From Alphaproteobacteria bacterium (lineage in GTDB: Bacteria; Pseudomonadota; Alphaproteobacteria; CAAGCB01; CAG-977): a stretch of 64,000 nt of DNA. The DNA lies in NCBI GenBank assembly GCA_024407875.1, contig JAKSVT010000001.1, positions 53,091 through 117,090 on the forward strand. The letters run 5' to 3'. The notes under the pieces are model-generated. The model saw only the letters and a list, made by a program, of their open reading frames with translations, did no database searches and had not been told where the DNA came from. Shown piece after piece: positions 43,419 through 51,501 of the stretch. Within the stretch, counting starts at the first letter, position 1; every line of letters begins with the position of its first letter. A program made the translations under genes and the position numbers.

Positions 43419-44686
43419 GTTTTCTAAAAGCATATAGATGCTTAACGTACTTTGCATATCCATTGATATCTGTATATTTAGCTTGTAGAAAATTTAAAGG
43501 AAAAGAAGATTTAAATCGTTTTAATGAACGTATGGGATATCCAAATTTAAAGAGACCTGAAGGAAAATTAGTTTGGATACATGGAGCTAGTGTAGGAGAA
43601 ACTTTATCTGTTCAGCCTTTGATAAAAAAAATACAAGAAGTTTATCCAAATTTAAATATCATGGTTACATCAGGAACATTGACTAGTGCAGAGTTAATGG
43701 AAAAAAGATTAACAGGCAAAGCTTTTCATCAATACATTCCTATCGACTGCCCAAATCAGGTGAAACGATTTGTTGAATATTGGAAACCCGATGTTGCTTT
43801 TTGGATTGAATCTGAATTTTGGCCAAATTTACTGTCTGAAATAAAATCAAAGAATATTCCATTAATTCTTATAAATGGTCGGGTATCAGATAGATCATTT
43901 TCAAGATGGAAAAAATTAAAGTCTTTAAGTCATGAATTGCAGTCTTTGTTTACTAAATCGTTTGGTCAAACAGATGAAGATGCAAGAAGACTAAAGGAAC
44001 TTGGTGCACAAGAGACAGATTGCGTTGGCAATATGAAGTTTGGTGTTGGCGAATTAATTTGTGATGAAACTGAATTAAATAAGGTCAAATCTCAAATTAA
44101 AAGTAGACACTGTTGGGTAGCAGGAAGTACTCACGAAGGCGAAGATGAACCTTTAGCAATTGCACAAAAAATAATAAAAGAAAAATTTAGAGATGCTTTA
44201 TTAGTTTTAGCACCGCGTCATCCTAAAAGAGCTGACGAAGTAAAACAAATTTTTACTAAATTTGGATTTAATGTTGCAATGCGTTCTAAAAAAGAAAAGA
44301 TTACAGATAAAGTAGATGTATATATTGCAGATACTATTGGAGAAATGGGACTTTCATATAGATTAGGAGAAATTGCCTTTGTCGGAGGCTCTTTAATTCC
44401 ATTTGGTGGCCAAAATATGATTGAGCCTGCAAGATTAAATAAAGTTGTCTTATGTGGTCCAGGAACTACAAATTTTAGAGAAATTGTTGCTAAAGCTAAA
44501 TCACAGGAAGCTTTGATTGAAATTAAAAATGGTGAAGAATTAGCTAATGCTGCTATTGATTTGCTCAGTGATGAAGAAAAGTTGAAAAGAATGCAAAAAA
44601 ATGCATTTGATTTTGCTGTAAAAGAACAAGGAGTTACTGATAGATTGGTAGAAGCGTTAAAACCATATTTAAAAGGAAATGAATAA
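43415..44686 (+). CDS. waaA: 3-deoxy-D-manno-octulosonic acid transferase
   Basis: Adds Kdo from CMP-Kdo to lipid IVA at the inner membrane. 423 residues. An N-terminal membrane segment and an acceptor domain with WIHGASVGETLSVQPLI are followed by FWIESEFWPNLL. The C-terminal GT-B half has GSTHEGEDEP, APRHPKRADEV, and FVGGSLIPFGGQNMIEPA. All family motifs are intact. Coupled to the DUF374 gene and, through TAATG, to lpxK. Confidence 0.95.
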   Translation: MSFLKAYRCLTYFAYPLISVYLACRKFKGKEDLNRFNERMGYPNLKRPEGKLVWIHGASVGETLSVQPLIKKIQEVYPNLNIMVTSGTLTSAELMEKRLTGKAFHQYIPIDCPNQVKRFVEYWKPDVAFWIESEFWPNLLSEIKSKNIPLILINGRVSDRSFSRWKKLKSLSHELQSLFTKSFGQTDEDARRLKELGAQETDCVGNMKFGVGELICDETELNKVKSQIKSRHCWVAGSTHEGEDEPLAIAQKIIKEKFRDALLVLAPRHPKRADEVKQIFTKFGFNVAMRSKKEKITDKVDVYIADTIGEMGLSYRLGEIAFVGGSLIPFGGQNMIEPARLNKVVLCGPGTTNFREIVAKAKSQEALIEIKNGEELANAAIDLLSDEEKLKRMQKNAFDFAVKEQGVTDRLVEALKPYLKGNE

Positions 44687-45705
44687 TGCCTATAAAAATG
44701 CCAAAATTTTGGGGGTGTGCAAATTCAAAAAAAGGTAAGTTACTTTCACCTTTAGGAATGTTGTATGCTCAAGCTGGAAAGTTTCGCTTTAATCATACCA
44801 AACCTTATAAATCTAAAATACCAGTAATATGTGTTGGCAATGTAGTTGTAGGAGGTGTTGGTAAAACTCCTTTAGCTGTTTCTATTGCAGAATATTATAA
44901 GTTAAATAATATGAAACCTGTTTTCTTAACAAGAGGATATGGTGGAACTTTAAAAAAAGGTGTTGTTGATTTACAAAAACATACAGCTAAAGATACAGGT
45001 GATGAGCCATTATTGTTGGCAATGACTGCTCCAGTTGTTGTTTGTGCAGATAGAAAAGAAGGCGCAAAGATGGCTGAGGATATGGGAGCTGATATTATAA
45101 TTATGGATGATGGCTTTCAAAATCCAGGCTTAGAAAAAGATCTTTCTTTCATTGTTTTTGATGGACGTTTCGGAATTGGAAATGGTTTTGTTTTTCCAGC
45201 AGGCCCTCTTCGTGAAACAATGGAAAGTGGAACATATAGAGCTGATGCAGCAATTGTTGTTGGCGAGGATAAATCAGGAATATGTAATTATTTTAAAGAA
45301 AATTATTCTAGAATGCCAATAATTAGAGTTCATATTGAGCAAGATGCTTTAACTCTTCAAGCATTGTCAAATAAAAAAATATTTGCCTTTGCAGGTATTG
45401 GATATCCAGATAAATTTTTTAATATGTTAACAGAATATGGTTGTAATATTGTTGCTGCAAAAGCTTTTCCTGATCATCATCCATATACAGATACTGAAAT
45501 GTTAGATTTAATAAGTGCTGCTTCTGATATGGACGCTGTATTGTTAACTACTGCAAAAGATATGGTTCGTATTCCTTCTAGATATTGCTCTCATGTTAGA
45601 ATGATTAAAGCATATACAGTTTGGGATAGCGTTGATTTATTATGTCAAATTTTAGCATCTTTTTTAAAAACAGATGAAAAAGATAAGCCTGTTGAAAAAA
45701 ATTAA
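44686..45705 (+). CDS. lpxK: Tetraacyldisaccharide 4'-kinase
   Basis: Phosphorylates lipid A disaccharide at the 4' position. 339 residues. The P-loop GNVVVGGVGKTPLAV is near 52, followed by FLTRGYGG, GDEPLLLA, IIMDDGFQNP and HPYTDTEM. Full length. It lies between waaA and the LpxL-like gene in one operon. Confidence 0.95.
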   Translation: MPIKMPKFWGCANSKKGKLLSPLGMLYAQAGKFRFNHTKPYKSKIPVICVGNVVVGGVGKTPLAVSIAEYYKLNNMKPVFLTRGYGGTLKKGVVDLQKHTAKDTGDEPLLLAMTAPVVVCADRKEGAKMAEDMGADIIIMDDGFQNPGLEKDLSFIVFDGRFGIGNGFVFPAGPLRETMESGTYRADAAIVVGEDKSGICNYFKENYSRMPIIRVHIEQDALTLQALSNKKIFAFAGIGYPDKFFNMLTEYGCNIVAAKAFPDHHPYTDTEMLDLISAASDMDAVLLTTAKDMVRIPSRYCSHVRMIKAYTVWDSVDLLCQILASFLKTDEKDKPVEKN

Positions 45706-45723
45706 AAAGTTAGGGTAAGAATT

Positions 45724-46797
45724 TTGATTAAGTTTAAGCAAATTAAAAAGCGCGTAAAAAAAATAATAAGGGCTGTTGTTAATCATACAATATGTTACCC
45801 TATACAAGGAATTCTCGCTTTAGTTTTATGCTTATTATTTAGATTGATTCCTATAGATTTAGCTTCTGCATTAGGTGGTTTTTTAGGAAGAAATTTAGGA
45901 CCTAAATTACCAGTTTCTTGGGTAGCTAGATATAATTTGGTTAAAGTATTTCCTGATAAGACACCAAGAGAAATCGATGAGATTGTCGTAAAAATGTGGG
46001 ATAATTTAATGAGAACATTTTTTGAATATCCTCATTTGAGATATTTGACAACACATTATCAAGATCGTATTGAGTTTATTGGTGTAGAAAGATTTGAACA
46101 GATGAGAGATGATAATAAGGCAGGTATCTTATTCTCTGCTCATTACGGCAATTGGGAGGTAGGATCCATTGTTGGCAGAAAGGTCGGAATGGATTTGCAT
46201 AGAATTTATAGAAGTGCAAATAATCCATATGTAGAATGGATGTTCCGTTATTTTAGATTAAAAATTAAAGGAAAACTTATTGATAAAAGAAAAAAAGCAG
46301 AAGGCCTTAGAGAGATTGTTGCTGAATTAAGAAAAGGTGGACATTTTGCTTTATTAATTGATCAAAAATTTAATAAAGGTATTGATGTTGATTTCTTCGG
46401 ATATAGCGTAAAAACTGTTCCTTCAATGGTTAAATTAGCTTTAAAATATAATTTCCCAATTTTACCTGCAAGGGTAATTAGAACAAAAGGAGCTCATTTT
46501 AAATTTGTTGTTGATGACTTCTTTGAAATTGAAAAAACAGGAAATGAAGAATTTGATATAATCAATAATATGACTAGAGCACATCATGTAGTAGAGAAGT
46601 GGATTTTAGAAAAACCTGAGATGTGGCTGTGGGTACATAATAGGTGGCCGGAATCGAAATTTGTTATAAAGAAAATAAAAAAACATAAGAAAGAATGGAG
46701 AAATAATATAATTTCCCCAGAAATTAGAGAATTAACAAAACTTTCATTAAAAGGCAAATATAAGAAAATTAAAAAATACTTCAAAGAAAAAAAGTAA
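45724..46797 (+). CDS. Lipid A acyltransferase, LpxL/HtrB family
   Basis: 357 residues from TTG 45724 (AGGG upstream; no early ATG in frame). It has a basic N-terminus, a membrane segment near 20-40, and the HX4E catalytic motif in SAHYGNWEVG, then HRIYRSANNPYVE and ALLIDQKFNKGIDVDFFG. The family adds secondary acyl chains to Kdo-lipid A. The C-terminus is unusually Lys-rich (KKIKKYFKEKK). Its chain specificity (LpxL or LpxM) cannot be read from sequence. Two different late-acyltransferase families in one operon is notable. Confidence 0.88.
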   Translation: MIKFKQIKKRVKKIIRAVVNHTICYPIQGILALVLCLLFRLIPIDLASALGGFLGRNLGPKLPVSWVARYNLVKVFPDKTPREIDEIVVKMWDNLMRTFFEYPHLRYLTTHYQDRIEFIGVERFEQMRDDNKAGILFSAHYGNWEVGSIVGRKVGMDLHRIYRSANNPYVEWMFRYFRLKIKGKLIDKRKKAEGLREIVAELRKGGHFALLIDQKFNKGIDVDFFGYSVKTVPSMVKLALKYNFPILPARVIRTKGAHFKFVVDDFFEIEKTGNEEFDIINNMTRAHHVVEKWILEKPEMWLWVHNRWPESKFVIKKIKKHKKEWRNNIISPEIRELTKLSLKGKYKKIKKYFKEKK

Positions 46798-46841
46798 TGC
46801 TGTATTATAGTAGGATATTAGAGTATTTAAGGTAGATTTAG

Positions 46842-47102
46842 ATGGCTGATGAAGTTTTAAATGAAGAGACAATAAGTAAATTAAGTTTTGAAGAGGCTAT
46901 GAGTAAACTAGAAGCAATAGTTCGTAGTATGGAGGCTTGCCAAATTAAGTTAGATGAGGCAATAAAGTATTATGAATTAGGAAATTTACTTAGGAAGCAT
47001 TGTGAACAAAAATTAGCTAATGCAAAAAGTAAAATAGATGAAATTACAGTATCTATGAATGGACAAGTTTCAGGTTTTAAACCTTTTGATATGGAGCAAT
47101 AA
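46842..47102 (+). CDS. xseB: Exodeoxyribonuclease VII small subunit
   Basis: 86 residues. LSFEEAMSKLEAIVRSMEAC and LDEAIKYYELGNLLRKHCE are the two helices of XseB, which binds the large subunit XseA. The tail is short. It precedes ispA by 1 base. The xseB-ispA-dxs order is conserved in many proteobacteria. xseA is not in this window. Confidence 0.93.
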   Translation: MADEVLNEETISKLSFEEAMSKLEAIVRSMEACQIKLDEAIKYYELGNLLRKHCEQKLANAKSKIDEITVSMNGQVSGFKPFDMEQ

Positions 47103-47103
47103 T

Positions 47104-47994
47104 ATGGATAAGTTATTAAATGAAATTAAAAGCACAGCAGAAAAAGTTCGCTATGAATTAGATAGATTGCTACCTGTTCCAAAAACTAGCGAAAAACGTG
47201 TTGTTGAAGCTATGCGATACTCTGTTATGGGAGGTGGAAAATCTTTACGTCCTTTTATGGTAATGCAAAGTGCAAAATTATTTGGTGTAGAACCAGAAAG
47301 AGCTTTAAGAGTTGCATGTGCATTGGAGATGGTTCACTGTTATTCTTTGATTCATGATGACTTGCCTGCTATGGACAATGATGATTTACGTCGTGGTAAG
47401 CCTACTTGTCATAAACAATATGATGAAGCAACAGCTATTTTAGCTGGTGATGCTTTGTTAACAAGAGCTTTTGGTGTAATTTCTAGTGAAAAATGCCAAT
47501 TTGATCCATTAACACGTTGCCAATTAATTTATGAACTGTCAAAAGCAGCAGGATGCAATGGAATGGTTGGTGGCCAAATGCTAGATATTTTGGCTGAGAC
47601 AACAGAAGATATGAAATTGCCTGAAGTTGTAAGATTACAACAGTTGAAAACAGGAGCTTTGTTCTCTTTTGCTATGGAAGCAGGAGCAATTATGGGAAAA
47701 GCTGATTCTGAAACACGTCAATTATTACGTTCTTATGCTAAGGATGTTGGTTTAGCATTCCAAATTTCTGATGATATTTTAGATGTTGAAGGTGATGTAG
47801 CATCAATGGGTAAAGCCGTTCGTAAGGACTTAGATGCTCATAAAGCGACATTTATTTCATTGTTAGGCTTAGAAAAAGCGAAAGAACAAGCAAAACAATT
47901 GACAGAACACGCTGTAAAGACACTAGAATCTTTCGATGAAAAAGCAGATTATTTGCGTGCTTTAGCAAGATATTTTGTTGAAAGAAAATCTTAA
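47104..47994 (+). CDS. ispA: Polyprenyl diphosphate synthase (farnesyl type)
   Basis: Chain elongation of isoprenoid precursors, probably to C15. 296 residues from ATG 47104 with GGAG at 7-10 bases; a frame opening at 47059 overlaps xseB and is not believed. First aspartate-rich motif DDLPAMDNDDLRRGKPT, second DDILD near 225, plus GGKSLRPFMV and QISDDILDVEGD. The insertion in the first motif (DDxxxxD) is typical of bacterial FPP synthase. Confidence 0.94.
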   Translation: MDKLLNEIKSTAEKVRYELDRLLPVPKTSEKRVVEAMRYSVMGGGKSLRPFMVMQSAKLFGVEPERALRVACALEMVHCYSLIHDDLPAMDNDDLRRGKPTCHKQYDEATAILAGDALLTRAFGVISSEKCQFDPLTRCQLIYELSKAAGCNGMVGGQMLDILAETTEDMKLPEVVRLQQLKTGALFSFAMEAGAIMGKADSETRQLLRSYAKDVGLAFQISDDILDVEGDVASMGKAVRKDLDAHKATFISLLGLEKAKEQAKQLTEHAVKTLESFDEKADYLRALARYFVERKS

Positions 47995-48006
47995 TAATTA
48001 AAGAAA

Positions 48007-49902
48007 ATGTCTGAAATAGTTCCGTTAACAGAGGCAATATTGCCTAAATTAAAGTCGCCTGTTGATTTGCGACAACTGCCAATGGTGGATTTGCCAAAAT
48101 TGGCTAGTGAAATTCGTAATGAAATAGTTGATGTGGTCTCAAAAAATGGAGGGCACTTAGCGTCTAGTTTAGGTGTTGTTGAATTAACTATAGCATTACA
48201 TTATGTTTTTAATACTCCTGATGATAAATTGATTTGGGATGTAGGACATCAATGCTATGCTCATAAACTTTTGACTGGAAGACAGAGTGGTTTTAAAAGA
48301 TTAAGACAAGAGGGTGGGCTTTCAGGTTTTACAAAAAGAACAGAAAGTGAGTTTGATCCTTTTGGTGCAGGTCATAGTTCAACGTCTGTTTCTGCAGCAG
48401 TAGGAATGGCTGCTGGTCGTGATTTACAAAAACGCAAAAATAATGTTATTGCTGTTATTGGTGATGGCTCAATGAGTGCGGGCATGGCATTTGAAGCATT
48501 AAATAATGCAGGTGATACTAATAGACGAATGATTGTTATATTAAATGATAACGACATGTCAATTGCTCAACCTGTTGGAGCTTTATCTCATCATTTGTCT
48601 CAGATTTTATCATCTAAACAAGTCCTAAATTTACGTCAAATTGCTTTAGATATGTCAGATAAATTACCTCAATTTATCAAAAAAATGGCTTTAAAAGTTG
48701 AGCAACACGCAAAAGGATTAGTAACAAATGGTACTTTGTTTGAGGAATTGGGGCTTTATTATATCGGACCTATTGATGGACATAATTTTGAACAATTAAT
48801 TCCTATTTTATCTAATATCAGAGATGTTCAAGATAATTATCCTATTTTGCTTCATGTTGTAACACAAAAAGGAAGAGGTTATGTTCCAGCTGAGGTTATG
48901 CCAAGTAAATATCATGGTGTATCTAAGTTTGATATTGAAACAGGTGACTTTATAAAGAAAAAGGATAATCGCCCAACATTTACACAAGCTTTTTCGGATA
49001 CGATTGTAAAGTTAGCAAAAAATGATGATAAGATATCCACAATTACAGCAGCAATGCCGAGTGGTACAGGATTAGATGAATTTTCAAAAAAATATCCAGA
49101 GAGATTTTTTGATGTTGGTATTGCTGAACAGCATGCTGTAACATTTGCTGCAGGTTTAGCTTGTGAAGGTGTAAAACCTTTTGTTGCATTGTATTCAAGC
49201 TTTTTCCAAAGAGCTTATGATCAAATGATGCATGATGTAGCTTTGCAAAATTTGCCTGTTAGATTTGTTATTGATAGAGCTGGTTTTGTTGGGGACGATG
49301 GTGCAACACATAATGGTGTTTTTGATTTAACAATGATGTGCCCTATGCCAAATATGATAGTTATGTCTCCTTCTGATCAAAATGAATTACAACGAATGAT
49401 TGCAACTATGGCTAATATTAATGATCATCCTTCAGCTATTCGTTTTCCAAGGGGAGCAGGGGTTAGCGATAAATTGCTAACAGAGATAGAACCAATTGAA
49501 ATTGGTAAGGGAAGAATTGTTCATGTCGGAATGAAGTATGCAATTCTATCTTTAGGAAGCCGATTGGAAGATTGTCAAAAGGCTGCAGAAATTTTAGAAA
49601 AAGAACATAATATTAGTGTGACAGTTGCAGATGCAAGGTTTGCAAAACCATTTGATAAAGATTTAATAAAAGATTTAGCTAAAAAACATAAAGGTCTTGT
49701 AATAGTTGAAGAGGGCGTTTGTGGTGGATTTGGATCAATGGTTTTATCTTGGATGGCAAATGAAGGTATGTTAAACAAATTATCTGTAAGAACATTAGGT
49801 GTTCCTGACAGTTTTATTGAACATGCAACTCAACAAAGACAATGCGAAATCTCTAAAATAGATTCTAAGGGCATTGTAGAAGCCGTTTTGTCCTTAAAAT
49901 AA
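48007..49902 (+). CDS. dxs: 1-deoxy-D-xylulose-5-phosphate synthase
   Basis: First step of the MEP pathway, condensing pyruvate and glyceraldehyde 3-phosphate with thiamine diphosphate. 631 residues. TPP motif VIGDGSMSAGMAFEALNNAG, HQCYAHKLLTGR, transketolase-like middle part DVGIAEQHAVTFAAGLA, and DRAGFVGDDGATHNG. The full domain order is present. With ispA it supplies isoprenoids for undecaprenyl phosphate and quinones. It begins 12 bases after ispA. Confidence 0.96.
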   Translation: MSEIVPLTEAILPKLKSPVDLRQLPMVDLPKLASEIRNEIVDVVSKNGGHLASSLGVVELTIALHYVFNTPDDKLIWDVGHQCYAHKLLTGRQSGFKRLRQEGGLSGFTKRTESEFDPFGAGHSSTSVSAAVGMAAGRDLQKRKNNVIAVIGDGSMSAGMAFEALNNAGDTNRRMIVILNDNDMSIAQPVGALSHHLSQILSSKQVLNLRQIALDMSDKLPQFIKKMALKVEQHAKGLVTNGTLFEELGLYYIGPIDGHNFEQLIPILSNIRDVQDNYPILLHVVTQKGRGYVPAEVMPSKYHGVSKFDIETGDFIKKKDNRPTFTQAFSDTIVKLAKNDDKISTITAAMPSGTGLDEFSKKYPERFFDVGIAEQHAVTFAAGLACEGVKPFVALYSSFFQRAYDQMMHDVALQNLPVRFVIDRAGFVGDDGATHNGVFDLTMMCPMPNMIVMSPSDQNELQRMIATMANINDHPSAIRFPRGAGVSDKLLTEIEPIEIGKGRIVHVGMKYAILSLGSRLEDCQKAAEILEKEHNISVTVADARFAKPFDKDLIKDLAKKHKGLVIVEEGVCGGFGSMVLSWMANEGMLNKLSVRTLGVPDSFIEHATQQRQCEISKIDSKGIVEAVLSLK

Positions 49903-49924
49903 TATTTTTAATAAATTGTTTTGT

Positions 49925-51124
49925 TTATTTACTATCTGATGAGCTTTCATCAATTAGATTTAATATTTTTGCTGAATCTGCGAGAGTTTTTCCTTGGAAA
50001 AATAAAGAAATCAAAACAATAAAGAAAATTCTGTTGAATAGGCCTTGGGCATTTTCAAATCCCATTGAAGCAGGTAATGTTGCTAAAATAATAGGTACAG
50101 CTCCTTTTAAACCGGCCCAACTTATAAATAATTTTTCATTAAAACTATATGAACTACCTGCTAGACATAAAAAAACAGCAAGAGGTCTAGCAACAAAAAT
50201 CAGACACACTGTTAAATCTAAACTTTGCCAAAATACACTAGGTAATTCATGAGGATTGACTAATAATCCTAGAGTTAAAAACATTGCAATTTGCCAAACC
50301 CAAGAAAGTGCTGATTGAAATTGTACGAAAGGGTTATGGTATGGATAAGATGCATTGCCTAATAGGATGCCCGCAACATAAATGGCTAAATATCCATTGC
50401 CATGAACTATTTGAGTGCAACCATAAATAATGCAAACTAAAGCTACTCCAAATACAGGGTATAGCCCTTGATAAACAAAGTTCCATTTTCTAAGAAATAA
50501 TAATGCTGCTTTACCAAATGCAATACCACATGCTAATCCTAAACCAAGTTGTAAAATCAATTTACTAGCTATTGTAGATGCTGACATAGATTTACCTGAT
50601 AACATAGCAAAAGCACAAATGGACAATATAACAGCCATAGGATCGTTTGATCCTGATTCATACTCTAATAATGACTTCATCTTAGAATTCTTTAAATCGA
50701 GTTTGTTCTGTCTTAATAATGTGAAAACAGCAGGAGCATCAGTTGATGATAAAATAACGCTTATTAGTAATGAGGTTGTTTGGTCAACTTTTAAAACATA
50801 AAAACATAATACATACATGAATAACGCTGTTAAAATTACGCCAATAGTTGATAAAATCGTACCTCTAAAAAGAACTGTTTTTATAGCATCCCATTCAGTT
50901 TCTAAACCACCAGAAAATAGAATAAACGCTAAAGCTATTGTTCCTAAACTGCTTGCACCCTGTGCGGAGTCAAATTGTAGTCCTGCACCATCAACTCCTG
51001 CAGCCATTCCCAATAATAAGAAAACTAATAATGAAGGAAGACCTGTATTAATAGAAATTTTGTTTGCAAATACACTTAATAAAAGCAATATTCCTGCGAC
51101 AGCCATGGCTATTTCTATACTCAA
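49925..51124 (-). CDS. Cation:proton antiporter, CPA1 (NhaP2/CvrA-like)
   Basis: About 399 residues with 12 or so membrane segments. TTG 51124 has AAGGAG 9 bases upstream and gives an N-terminus (SIEIAMAVAGILLLL) aligning with CvrA. An ATG at 51157 is in frame but has no Shine-Dalgarno. Family signs: LLVFLLLGMAAGVDG, LFSGGLETEW, SSTDAPAVFTLLR and ESGSNDPMAVIL (ion-binding ND), and the late WAGLKGAVPIILAT. It stops after the membrane part and lacks the C-terminal TrkA-C-type domain of NhaP2. It is probably a K+ or Na+/H+ exchanger. Its promoter contains a poly-G tract (51201). Confidence 0.85.
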   Translation of the reverse strand: MSIEIAMAVAGILLLLSVFANKISINTGLPSLLVFLLLGMAAGVDGAGLQFDSAQGASSLGTIALAFILFSGGLETEWDAIKTVLFRGTILSTIGVILTALFMYVLCFYVLKVDQTTSLLISVILSSTDAPAVFTLLRQNKLDLKNSKMKSLLEYESGSNDPMAVILSICAFAMLSGKSMSASTIASKLILQLGLGLACGIAFGKAALLFLRKWNFVYQGLYPVFGVALVCIIYGCTQIVHGNGYLAIYVAGILLGNASYPYHNPFVQFQSALSWVWQIAMFLTLGLLVNPHELPSVFWQSLDLTVCLIFVARPLAVFLCLAGSSYSFNEKLFISWAGLKGAVPIILATLPASMGFENAQGLFNRIFFIVLISLFFQGKTLADSAKILNLIDESSSDSK

Positions 51125-51194
51125 TGGTTCTTTCTCCTTATCAATTAAAGTAAGCATATAAATCTGGTATGGGATGATAATCTGTGGTTTAGAT

Positions 51195-51221
51195 AGAATA
51201 CCCCCCCCAGTAAAATGTCAA
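51195..51221 (-). promoter_or_regulatory. Promoter with poly-G spacer before the antiporter
   Basis: On the minus strand TTGACA (51221-51216) is followed by TTTTACTGGGGGGGG and then TATTCT (51200-51195), a 15-base spacer. The eight Gs (51201-51208 on the plus strand as Cs) form half of the spacer. Changes in tract length would move the spacer towards or away from 17, a known way to phase-vary promoters. This is a striking homopolymer in AT-rich DNA. Confidence 0.55.
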
Positions 51222-51243
51222 TAACATATTCGTTATTTAGTAA

Positions 51244-51320
51244 TGGTCGGAACGAAGAGATTTGAACTCTTGCCCCCTTGCACCCCATGCAAGTGCGCTA
51301 CCAGGCTGCGCTACGTTCCG
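51244..51320 (-). tRNA. tRNA-Pro(GGG)
   Basis: 77 nt with encoded CCA. Acceptor CGGAACG/CGTTCCG, anticodon loop ATGGGGT between CTTGC and GCAAG, so anticodon GGG, and T arm AGAGTTCAAATCTCT. Reads CCC/CCU. Confidence 0.96.
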
Positions 51321-51501
51321 TTTTTTTTACAAAAAAAGTTTAACATAATGAATTTTTATTACAAATAAAAAATTATTTTTTATAAGAATTTGTAACTATT
51401 TAAAAATTATGAAAAAAATTGTAATTTTTTATATGATTTTAAAAAAAATAGTGTATATACTTATAAAGGTGTAAAAATCTGTCGATTCTGTGGAGGATTC
51501 T

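Noticed and set aside
47059..47103. Upstream extension of ispA
   Set aside because: It lies inside xseB in another frame; ATG 47104 has the Shine-Dalgarno.
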